DNA of 6,094 bases from an uncultured Prevotella sp. (GCA_900765465.1 CAAFRM010000034.1:1-6094); one strand, 5' to 3'; shown: positions 1 through 5,677, counted from the first letter of the stretch. The notes: a model not told the origin generated them from the letters alone. Numbers and translations: made by a program.

Positions 1-609
1 GCTCAGATAGAGAGTTGGCAATTACGAAAAGCGATTTTCCCTATCGGTCATCACATCAAAAATGAAATTCGTGAGATAGCCGAAGAGGAAAATCTCATTA
101 ATGCCAAGCGCAAGGATAGTCAAGGAATTTGCTTCCTGGGACAGATTAACTATAACGATTACATCCGCCGATACCTGGGCGAGAACCCGGGCGACGTGAT
201 AGAGATGGAGACGGGCAAGCGCATCGGAGGCCACAAGGGCTTGTGGTTCCATACCATCGGCCAGCGCAAGGGGCTGGGCTTCGGCGGCGGACCTTGGTTC
301 GTAATCAAGAAGGATGTGGAGAAGAACATTCTCTACGTGAGTCACGGCTACGACCCTCAGACGGCGTACAAGAAGGATTTCCCGCTTCAGGATTTCCATT
401 TCCTCACCCGCGAGGTGGCGATGCAGAAGGTAACGTTCAAGATTCGCCATACACCGGAGTATCATCCTGCTACTATCGAAAAGCTCGAAGATGGCAGATG
501 GATGATACATTCAGAAGAGGCCATCCACGGTGTGGCTCCCGGCCAGTTCTGCGTGGTGTATGATGAGCATCATCGTCGCTGCTATGGTTCGGGCGAGATT
601 ACTGTATAA
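1..609 (+). CDS. mnmA: tRNA-specific 2-thiouridylase MnmA, C-terminal part (5' end outside window)
   Basis: MnmA uses ATP and a sulfur relay to convert uridine 34 in the wobble position of the Lys, Glu and Gln tRNAs to 2-thiouridine, in the cytoplasm. The frame is open from base 1, so the gene starts upstream; 202 residues and the TAA stop at 607-609 are visible. By comparison with the 368-residue E. coli protein, about 155 residues, including the N-terminal PP-loop ATP-binding motif, are missing from view. The segment KDSQGICFLG (visible residues 38-47) carries the catalytic persulfide cysteine of the family, C44 here (codon 130-132). HTIGQRKGLGFGGGPWFV and KDVEKNILYV follow, typical of the central and C-terminal beta-barrel domains, and the tail contains the conserved APGQFCVVY. 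The reading frame is intact. Its stop lies three bases from the stop of the convergent phosphatase gene, so no terminator fits between them. Family assignment is firm; which mnmA paralogue this is, where a genome has two, cannot be told. Confidence 0.96.
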   Translation, partial: AQIESWQLRKAIFPIGHHIKNEIREIAEEENLINAKRKDSQGICFLGQINYNDYIRRYLGENPGDVIEMETGKRIGGHKGLWFHTIGQRKGLGFGGGPWFVIKKDVEKNILYVSHGYDPQTAYKKDFPLQDFHFLTREVAMQKVTFKIRHTPEYHPATIEKLEDGRWMIHSEEAIHGVAPGQFCVVYDEHHRRCYGSGEITV

Positions 610-612
610 TTC

Positions 613-1098
613 TTATTCTTCTACGAGGCTGTTCAGTAATCCCTGGCAGGCATCTTCCAGGAGCGTGATAACCAGCTCAAAGTCGCTGTAGTCGCCGTAG
701 TATGGATCGGGCACGGTGGTGTATTCACGATGGTGAGTCAGGAAATCTGCCATGCGCACCACCTTGTCCTTGTCAGCCTGGCAGGAAGCCATGGAGGTGA
801 TGGCGCGGTAGTTCTCGTTGTCCATTACTACGATGGTTTCGAATCTCCCGAAATCGGATTTCTGGAACTGGCGGGCGTGACTGTTGAAATTGTAGCCATG
901 CTCAGCTCCGCATTTTCTCATGCGGCTGTCGGGCAGCTGACCTACGTGCCAGTTTCCGATTCCTGCAGAATCGATTTCAAACTCATCCTGCAGTCCTGCT
1001 TTTTCTACCAGGCTCTTCATGATGCCCTCGCCTGCAGGCGAACGGCAGATGTTGCCCAGGCAGATGAATAATACGGTATGTTTACCTTTCTTTGTCAT
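613..1098 (-). CDS. low-molecular-weight protein-tyrosine phosphatase
   Basis: A 161-residue cytoplasmic phosphatase of the LMW-PTP family, which hydrolyses phosphotyrosine through a cysteinyl-phosphate intermediate. The P-loop is near the N terminus, FICLGNICRSP, with nucleophile C13 and phosphate-binding R19 in the CX5R(S) signature. The general-acid motif DPYYGD is at residues 131-136, with D131 as proton donor and the two tyrosines that regulate relatives by phosphorylation. Length and motif spacing are normal for the family (about 150-165 residues). The frame is open back to 1191, but I place the start at 1098 (MTKKGKHTVLF): the P-loop then has its usual distance from the N terminus, AGAAGA precedes the ATG, and the extra 31 codons are translated repeat DNA. 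It lies downstream of and co-directional with inositol-3-phosphate synthase, separated by a large inverted repeat. No exopolysaccharide (wzc-like kinase) or arsenic genes are visible, so the substrate is unknown. Confidence 0.92.
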   Translation of the reverse strand: MTKKGKHTVLFICLGNICRSPAGEGIMKSLVEKAGLQDEFEIDSAGIGNWHVGQLPDSRMRKCGAEHGYNFNSHARQFQKSDFGRFETIVVMDNENYRAITSMASCQADKDKVVRMADFLTHHREYTTVPDPYYGDYSDFELVITLLEDACQGLLNSLVEE

Positions 1099-1130
1099 TC
1101 TTCTGATATTTATTAGATGTTTGTCAATAT

Positions 1131-1188
1131 TTGCAAGTAAGCTCCATATGCTCAGAAAGTATGCTCCATCCCTTGCAAGTAAGCTCCA
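1131..1188. repeat. three-copy direct repeat, about 21-bp period, upstream of the phosphatase gene
   Basis: TTGCAAGTAAGCTCCA occurs exactly at 1131-1146 and again at 1173-1188. A shorter variant, AAGTATGCTCCA, sits between them at 1157-1168. Core starts are 22 and 20 bp apart, roughly two helical turns. Read on the minus strand the array forms heptad-like peptide units with WSLLA at both ends, which explains the open frame ahead of the phosphatase start. The last copy overlaps the edge of the large inverted repeat by three bases. It could be an operator array or a repeat associated with the neighbouring element; the sequence does not decide. Confidence 0.7.
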
Positions 1189-1387
1189 CACGCCCTGAAA
1201 GGGCAGAAGCTCCTAGCCCAGGGCAACGCCCTGGGTTGTTCGGTGTTATAAACATACGCCCTGTAAGGGCAAAAGCTTTAAAGTATTGGTAATGAAGCTT
1301 TTGCCCTTACAGGGCGCCTTGATGGTTGCTGTTTGTACCCAGGGTGTTGCCCTGGGCTAGGAGCTTCTGCCCTTTCAGGGCGTGTGG
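1186..1387. repeat. nested 202-bp inverted repeat built from GCCCTG/CAGGGC hairpin units (REP/BIME-like)
   Basis: Outer arms 1186-1236 and 1337-1387 (51 bp each) are complementary at every position except G1228/T1345, which would still pair as G-U in RNA. Inner arms 1257-1278 and 1295-1316 (22 bp) are perfectly complementary and share the same symmetry axis (paired coordinates sum to 2573). Two unpaired 20-nt segments (1237-1256, 1317-1336) separate the arms, and a 16-nt loop (1279-1294) closes the structure. Each arm contains smaller hairpins: GCCCTGAAAGGGC at 1192-1204, CCCAGGGC-AAC-GCCCTGGG at 1217-1235 and GCCCTGTAAGGGC at 1258-1270, with mirror copies at 1369-1381, 1338-1356 and 1303-1315. 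No transposase, coding potential or target-site duplication is visible. It follows the inositol-3-phosphate synthase stop and precedes the phosphatase start, so it may terminate, process or stabilise the upstream message. It resembles REP/BIME elements by architecture; family membership is inferred. Confidence 0.9.
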
Positions 1388-1424
1388 GTGAAATCATCCA
1401 CTTCAGTCCTTTATCGGAAAAATC

Positions 1425-2753
1425 TTAGTCGATTTCCTCATCAGCCTCATAACCGCCCATCTCACGGATGGCGTTCTTCAGCATGGTATATTGCTGGTAG
1501 AGGTTGTTCACAGCCTCTTCGCCCTTGGTGTAGTCGTGCATTGGCGCCTTGAGGAAGAAGCTCAGGAAGCGCTGGGTGCCGTAACGGCCGGCACGGGCAG
1601 CAAGGTCGCTCAGCAGACAGAGGTCGAGCAGCAATGGAGCAGCAAGGATAGAGTCGCGGCAGAGGAAGTTGATCTTGATCTGCATTGGGTAACCCATCCA
1701 TCCGAAGATGTCGATGTTATCCCAGCCCTCCTTGTTGTCGTTGCGAGGTGGATAGTAGTTGATGCGAACCTTGTGGTAATACTGGGTGTCCTCGTCGTTG
1801 CCGTGGCCGTAGAGGTCTGGCTGCTCCTCTGGCTTCAGGATAGTCTCCAGGGTAGAGAGCTTGCTCACCTCCTTGGTATGGAAGTTGGCTGGCTCATCGA
1901 GAACGAGACCGTCGCGGTTGCCCAGGATATTGGTAGAGAACCATCCGTTCAAGCCCAGGCAGCGGGTGCCGATGATAGGAGCGAAACCACTCTTCACGAG
2001 GGTCTGACCGGTCTTGAAGTCCTTGCCTGCGATAGGCATCTGGGTCTTCTCAGCGAGTTCCCACATGGCAGGAATGTCAACCGTAGTATTAGGAGCACCC
2101 ATGATGAAAGGAGCACCCTCGGTAAGGGCAGCGTAGGCGTAGCACATGGAAGGGGCGATGTGCTGGCGGTCGTCAGCCTTCATCGCAGCCTCGAGAGCTG
2201 CCAATGTGCCGTGAATCTCCATGTCCACCGGTACGTAGATTTCTGTAGATGCAGCCCATGCAACAACGATGCGAGAGCAGCCGTTCTTCTCCTTGAAGTC
2301 TCGGATGTCCTGGCGCAGCGCCTCTACCATCTCCCAGCGGGTCTTGCAGTCCTTCACGTTGTCGCCGTCCAGGCGCTTGGCGTAGTTCTTGTCGAATGCA
2401 GCCTTCATCGGAACAATCTGTTCCAGCTCCTCGCGCACAGGGTTGATGTCCTTCTCCTTCAAAACCTCGGCATACATGGCAGCCTGATAGGCATTCTGAG
2501 GATAGACATCCCAGGTGCCGAATACGATGTCGTTGAGGTTGGCAAGAGGAACGATGTCCTTGTAGTGCAGATACTTCTTGTCTGCGCCCTTGCCCACGCG
2601 AATCTTGTCGTACTGGGTCATTGAGCCTACTGGCTTGGTAAGTCCCTTGCGGGCCATCAGCACACCTGTCATGAATGTAGTAGATACTGCACCACAACCT
2701 ACAACCATAATACCCAGCTTGCCATCAGCTGGTTTTACATTGTTCTGTTTCAT
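1425..2753 (-). CDS. ino1: inositol-3-phosphate synthase (myo-inositol-1-phosphate synthase)
   Basis: This 442-residue NAD-dependent enzyme cyclises D-glucose 6-phosphate to 1D-myo-inositol 3-phosphate, the committed step of inositol synthesis, in the cytoplasm. The N terminus has the dinucleotide-binding stretch GIMVVGCGAVSTTF (residues 14-27). A long NAD and substrate region follows, including WAASTEIYVPVD (166-177) and MGAPNTTVDIPA (218-229). GKDFKTGQT (243-251), with K244 and K247, matches the family's conserved lysine signature. KINFLCRDSILAAPLLLDL (360-378) and LSFFLKAP (397-404, K402) match the C-terminal active-site blocks known from the yeast enzyme. Length suits the shorter prokaryotic type; yeast INO1 is 533 residues. 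The start at 2753 is preceded by AT-rich sequence and a TAnnTTTG box at 2804-2811. In gut Bacteroidetes this enzyme feeds phosphatidylinositol and inositol-sphingolipid synthesis, but no partner lipid gene is visible here, so that role is inferred. Family call is firm. Confidence 0.95.
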   Translation of the reverse strand: MKQNNVKPADGKLGIMVVGCGAVSTTFMTGVLMARKGLTKPVGSMTQYDKIRVGKGADKKYLHYKDIVPLANLNDIVFGTWDVYPQNAYQAAMYAEVLKEKDINPVREELEQIVPMKAAFDKNYAKRLDGDNVKDCKTRWEMVEALRQDIRDFKEKNGCSRIVVAWAASTEIYVPVDMEIHGTLAALEAAMKADDRQHIAPSMCYAYAALTEGAPFIMGAPNTTVDIPAMWELAEKTQMPIAGKDFKTGQTLVKSGFAPIIGTRCLGLNGWFSTNILGNRDGLVLDEPANFHTKEVSKLSTLETILKPEEQPDLYGHGNDEDTQYYHKVRINYYPPRNDNKEGWDNIDIFGWMGYPMQIKINFLCRDSILAAPLLLDLCLLSDLAARAGRYGTQRFLSFFLKAPMHDYTKGEEAVNNLYQQYTMLKNAIREMGGYEADEEID

Positions 2754-2803
2754 TTCTAATGAATTATTAAGTCTTCTTTTTATTTGATTGATTGATTTGA
2801 GGA

Positions 2804-2811
2804 CAAAGGTA
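2804..2811 (-). promoter_or_regulatory. putative Bacteroidetes -7 promoter box for inositol-3-phosphate synthase
   Basis: The minus strand reads TACCTTTG, an exact match to the Bacteroidetes -7 consensus TAnnTTTG. It lies about 50 nt upstream of the ATG at 2753, giving a predicted leader of roughly 40-45 nt. A TTTG-like -33 element is not clear at the expected distance, so the promoter rests on the -7 box and its position. Confidence 0.6.
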
Positions 2812-2908
2812 CTGAAAACTGATGAATAAAGTGCAGTTTCCCCCTTTAATCTGCTATAAATTTAGAAAAATTAGCATTACGGAGGTGAAAAAAGCGAGAA
2901 AAAGTAAG

Positions 2909-2916
2909 TATCTTTG
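2909..2916 (+). promoter_or_regulatory. putative Bacteroidetes -7 promoter box for the SLC13 permease
   Basis: TATCTTTG matches TAnnTTTG exactly and is followed by the CATC often seen near start sites in this phylum. It lies 35 bp before the ATG at 2951, giving a leader of about 30 nt. Because the box lies inside the open frame that begins at 2822, it supports 2951 as the true start. No clear -33 TTTG is visible. Confidence 0.65.
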
Positions 2917-2950
2917 CATCATATTTTTAAAATTCAAAGTTTTTTATAGC

Positions 2951-4846
2951 ATGACAATAACGCTTATTATCTTAATCATTACGGTTGCCATGTTTATTTG
3001 GGGCAAGGTGAGAGCCGACATTGTGGCGCTCACAGCCTTGGCAGCACTCCTGGTTTTCGGAATTCTTACGCCAGCCGAAGCTCTGGCTGGTTTCTCTTCG
3101 CCCATCGTCGTCATGATGGTCGGACTCTTCGTGGTGGGTGGAGCCATCATGCAGACTGGTCTCGCCAAGCTGACGGGCAATAAACTGATGGCACTCTCGC
3201 GCGGCAACGAAACCATCACCTTCCTGCTGGTGATGCTCGTAACCTCCTTTATCGGAGCCTTCGTGAGCAATACCGGAACGGTGGCGCTCATGATGCCTAT
3301 CATCATGAGCCTGGCTGCGGGTTCGGGCATGCAGTCGTCGCGCTTCCTCATGCCGCTCGCCTTCGCCGGAAGCCTGGGTGGAATGCTCACCCTCATCGGT
3401 ACGCCGCCCAACCTGGTCATCGACGAGGTGCTTACCGAGGCTGGCTATCAGCCGCTCGCCTTCTTCTCCTTCTTCCCCGTGGGCATCATCGTCATCGCCA
3501 TCGGCATCATCGTGCTCATGCCGCTCAGCAAAATCTTTCTCAGCAGGAAACAGAGCGGAAAGAAGAAGAAAACCAAGTCGCTCGACGACCTGGTGGATGA
3601 ATACCGCCTGCTCGACAATCTGCATCGCTACATCGTGCCAGGCAACCGGACTTCTGCCGCCAAGGATGAAAACGGCGAGCCGATGAACATCGTGGGAAAG
3701 ACCCTGAAGGAACTCAGCATCCAGAAGAAATATGGAGTGAGTATCATCGAGATTAGAAACGAGAAGAAATCGAGACTCGGACTGGTGCAGGACGTAAACC
3801 AGAACATGGCGAAGAGCAGCAGTACCATTCAGGTGCACGACATACTATATATAATAGGTGACGAGCAGAAGATGCAGCGCTTTGCCCAGGATTACGGACT
3901 GAGGAGGATGAAGGACGTGAAGATTGATTTCTACGACCTGGGACTGACGGAAATCGTTGTGATGCCTACCTCCAACTTCGCCGGTCTGCGCATCGGCGAT
4001 GCCAACCTGCGCAAGCGATTCGGCATCAACGTACTGGGTGTGAAGCGAGGCGGAGGCTCATCTTCTTCTGAGGGTGGCAGAAGCGGCAACGAATACATCA
4101 CGGATAATCTGATAGCCACCAAGCTGCACGTGGGCGACATGCTGCTGGTGCAGGGCGAATGGACCAACCTGGCGCATCTTACTGCCGATACTACCAACTG
4201 GGTGGTGCTGGATCAGCCGGAGAAGGCTGCCGACAAGGTTCTGCTGGATTACAAGGCGCCTGTGGCTGCTGCCATCATGCTGCTGATGATAGCCATGATG
4301 GTGTTCGATTTCATCCCGGTGGCTCCGGTTACGGCGGTCATCATCGCCGGACTGCTCACGGTCTTTGCCGGATGTTTCCGCAACGTGGAGGCTGCCTACA
4401 AGACCATCAACTGGGAGAGCATCGTGCTGATAGCTGCCATGATGCCGATGTCAACGGCGCTGGAGAAGACGGGTGCTTCGGCATTGGTATCTCAGGGGTT
4501 GGTGGATAGTCTGGGAGCGATGGGACCAACGGCTCTGCTGGCGGGCATCTACTTCACCACTTCGCTCATGACGATGTTTATCAGCAATACCGCCACGGCG
4601 GTTCTCATGGCGCCTATAGCCCTGGTGGCAGCGCAGCAGGTGGGAGTGAGTCCATACTCCTTCCTCTTTGCGGTAACGCTGGGAGCCAGCATGTGCTTTG
4701 CCTCTCCGTTCTCTACTCCGCCTAATGCGCTGGTGATGAAGGCGGGTGGCTACACGTTTATGGATTATGTAAAGGTAGGTTTGCCGTTGCAGATCATCAT
4801 CGGCGTGGTGATGACCTTCGTCCTGCCGCTGCTGTTTCCTTATTAA
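2951..4846 (+). CDS. SLC13/DASS-family permease with two central RCK_C (TrkA_C) domains
   Basis: A 631-residue inner-membrane protein of the divalent anion:sodium symporter superfamily. Two homologous membrane halves (about residues 1-197 and 434-631) flank a cytoplasmic insert. Each half carries the family's substrate-binding tip, SNTGT at 106-110 and SNTAT at 545-549, and a following TPPN element (IGTPPN 149-154, FSTPPN 587-592). A basic KQSGKKKKTK stretch (200-209) begins the insert, which holds two RCK_C-like domains near 230-315 and 325-410, each with a pattern like VHDILYIIGDE or VGDMLLVQGE. The second domain is interrupted by a Gly/Ser-rich loop (367-380). I chose 2951 because the hydrophobic helix MTITLIILIITVAMFIWGK begins there and a promoter box lies in the 43-codon upstream extension. 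Relatives carry dicarboxylates or sulfate; the RCK_C domains suggest ligand gating. The substrate cannot be read from sequence and the neighbours give no clue. Confidence 0.9.
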   Translation: MTITLIILIITVAMFIWGKVRADIVALTALAALLVFGILTPAEALAGFSSPIVVMMVGLFVVGGAIMQTGLAKLTGNKLMALSRGNETITFLLVMLVTSFIGAFVSNTGTVALMMPIIMSLAAGSGMQSSRFLMPLAFAGSLGGMLTLIGTPPNLVIDEVLTEAGYQPLAFFSFFPVGIIVIAIGIIVLMPLSKIFLSRKQSGKKKKTKSLDDLVDEYRLLDNLHRYIVPGNRTSAAKDENGEPMNIVGKTLKELSIQKKYGVSIIEIRNEKKSRLGLVQDVNQNMAKSSSTIQVHDILYIIGDEQKMQRFAQDYGLRRMKDVKIDFYDLGLTEIVVMPTSNFAGLRIGDANLRKRFGINVLGVKRGGGSSSSEGGRSGNEYITDNLIATKLHVGDMLLVQGEWTNLAHLTADTTNWVVLDQPEKAADKVLLDYKAPVAAAIMLLMIAMMVFDFIPVAPVTAVIIAGLLTVFAGCFRNVEAAYKTINWESIVLIAAMMPMSTALEKTGASALVSQGLVDSLGAMGPTALLAGIYFTTSLMTMFISNTATAVLMAPIALVAAQQVGVSPYSFLFAVTLGASMCFASPFSTPPNALVMKAGGYTFMDYVKVGLPLQIIIGVVMTFVLPLLFPY

Positions 4847-4853
4847 TGATAAA

Positions 4854-4898
4854 AATCCCCAATCCGGGGCTCGCGATGGAGCCTTGGAATTGGGGATT
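4854..4898. terminator. hairpin terminator between convergent permease and HU-like genes
   Basis: The 10-bp outer stem AATCCCCAAT/ATTGGGGATT (4854-4863 with 4889-4898) continues inward, with one bulged A, through CC/GG, two G-U pairs and GGCTC/GAGCC to the 6-nt loop GCGATG. The plus-strand RNA pairs better because the G-U pairs become C-A mismatches in the minus-strand RNA. The run of Ts next to the stem, however, is on the minus strand (complement of 4851-4855). It begins 8 nt after the permease stop and lies about 75 nt beyond the HU-like stop, so it probably serves both transcripts. Confidence 0.75.
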
Positions 4899-4970
4899 CT
4901 GCGTATAAAGACTTAACAGAAAATAGAGAGTGGAATGGGAAAATGAGATTTGTAATCCTAAGATGTACGG

Positions 4971-5603
4971 TTACATATCTACAAAATCTCCACCGCCTTC
5001 AGAGCCGGTATCGCCGGTATCGGTCTTGCCGCCCTCTGTATTACCGCCTTGGGTATTACCTCCCTCGGTATTTCCAGGCTGTGAACCGCCGCCAGGGTTA
5101 TCGCCGTTTCCGGTGCCGCCAGGGTTAGTGCCGCCGCCGTTTGGATCCTTGTCTGGGTCTTCCACGTCACCGCTGTCGCCCGAGGTAACGTTCTTCACCA
5201 CCTTGCCGTTTCGGTCGATGCAGGTAATCTGTATAGGAGTTCTCTGCAGCTCATCCTTGATATCCACGTTCGGAGTGAAGATTACTCGGCGTGCGGTGAT
5301 GAGGCTGCCTGCCACCTCACCCACGGTAGCCACACTCTTGGCGCGCACGCCGAATCGCATAGTTCCCAGACCTGGGATAGCTACGGAGTGGCCTTCGGTT
5401 GACCACGCCTTGATTACCTCGCCGGCAGCATCCCAGCACGCCTGCATCACGCCGCGGCTCACGCCACTTCTCAGAGCAGCCTCCTTAATCACCTTGCTCT
5501 CCGGGAGCTTGCTGTAAAGCTCGGTACTGAGCACGAAACGATACTTACCTTTCAACTCACCCACCTGGATGAGGGTTTCCTTTGCTTTCAAATTGATAGA
5601 CAT
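4971..5603 (-). CDS. HU-like (HU-HIG type) DNA-binding protein with Gly/Asp/Thr/Asn-rich C-terminal tail
   Basis: A 210-residue protein in two parts. Residues 1 to about 138 resemble the divergent HU/IHF-like proteins common in Bacteroidetes: a preceding strand (KGKYRFVLSTELYSK), the helical dimer region (VIKEAALRSGVSRGVMQACWDAAGEVIKAW, about 38-67), then IPGLGTMRFGVRAKS (76-90), matching the HU GxGTF core. The DNA-intercalating arm tip of classical HU (RNP) is not evident, so canonical bending is uncertain. Residues 141-210 are low complexity and net acidic (10 Asp, 4 Glu, 2 Lys), with pentapeptides GNTEG, GNTQG, GNTEG and GKTDT at 177-196. Classical HU is about 90 residues, so both the domain and the tail add length. 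The start at 5603 follows AT-rich DNA without a Shine-Dalgarno site. The lipoprotein gene lies 74 bp upstream on the same strand, probably co-transcribed. DNA binding is inferred from family; the target and the tail's role are unknown. Confidence 0.85.
   Translation of the reverse strand: MSINLKAKETLIQVGELKGKYRFVLSTELYSKLPESKVIKEAALRSGVSRGVMQACWDAAGEVIKAWSTEGHSVAIPGLGTMRFGVRAKSVATVGEVAGSLITARRVIFTPNVDIKDELQRTPIQITCIDRNGKVVKNVTSGDSGDVEDPDKDPNGGGTNPGGTGNGDNPGGGSQPGNTEGGNTQGGNTEGGKTDTGDTGSEGGGDFVDM
5016..5075 (-). repeat. 15-bp tandem repeat encoding GNTEG-type pentapeptides in the HU-like tail
   Basis: Four 15-bp units on the minus strand encode GNTEG, GNTQG, GNTEG and GKTDT (residues 177-196). 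The first three are clear copies and the fourth is diverged. The unit length is a multiple of three, so gain or loss of a unit would change tail length without shifting the frame. Confidence 0.75.
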
Positions 5604-5635
5604 AATTACTTAAAATTTAAATTGTTAATACTCTG

Positions 5636-5663
5636 TAAACTTTTAACTCTAAACTTTTAACTC
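5636..5663. repeat. two tandem 14-bp repeats between lipoprotein and HU-like genes
   Basis: TAAACTTTTAACTC is present twice head to tail (5636-5649, 5650-5663), followed by a partial third unit TAACTC (5664-5669). It fills much of the 74-bp spacer and is 33 bp upstream of the HU-like start codon. No hairpin or TAnnTTTG box was found in the spacer. The repeat may come from slippage or be a binding site. Confidence 0.75.
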
Positions 5664-5677
5664 TAACTCTAAGCTGA

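Noticed and set aside
1122..1127. TTGACA on the minus strand upstream of the phosphatase, resembling a sigma70 -35 box
   Set aside because: The window shows Bacteroidetes-type promoters, which do not use this motif, and no matching downstream box of that kind is convincing.
1237..1336. A phase-variable invertible promoter between the outer arms
   Set aside because: The segment contains no TAnnTTTG box on either strand, is itself mostly a palindrome, and no invertase gene is in the window.
1131..1387. A CRISPR array
   Set aside because: The repeats are inverted and mosaic or very short, without regular repeats separated by unique spacers of constant length, and no cas gene is present.
1186..1387. 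A conventional transposon or MITE with target-site duplication
   Set aside because: I found no matching short direct repeats on the two flanks and no transposase; the modular hairpin makeup fits a REP-like element better.
1491..2624. A 377-codon open frame on the plus strand
   Set aside because: It lies wholly antisense to inositol-3-phosphate synthase, which has clear family motifs. The translation is Val/Leu/His-rich without a recognisable domain, as expected from the codon bias of the opposite strand.
2822..2950. A 43-residue N-terminal extension of the permease
   Set aside because: The putative promoter box at 2909-2916 lies inside it, the extension is Lys-rich and not membrane-like, and the natural first helix starts at 2951.
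2972..3838. A 288-codon open frame on the minus strand
   Set aside because: It is antisense to the permease; the His/Asp/Glu-rich product is the mirror of membrane-helix codons and has no domain pattern.
4930..5517. A 195-codon Pro/Ser-rich open frame on the plus strand
   Set aside because: The proline runs are the complement of the Gly-rich tail codons of the HU-like gene.
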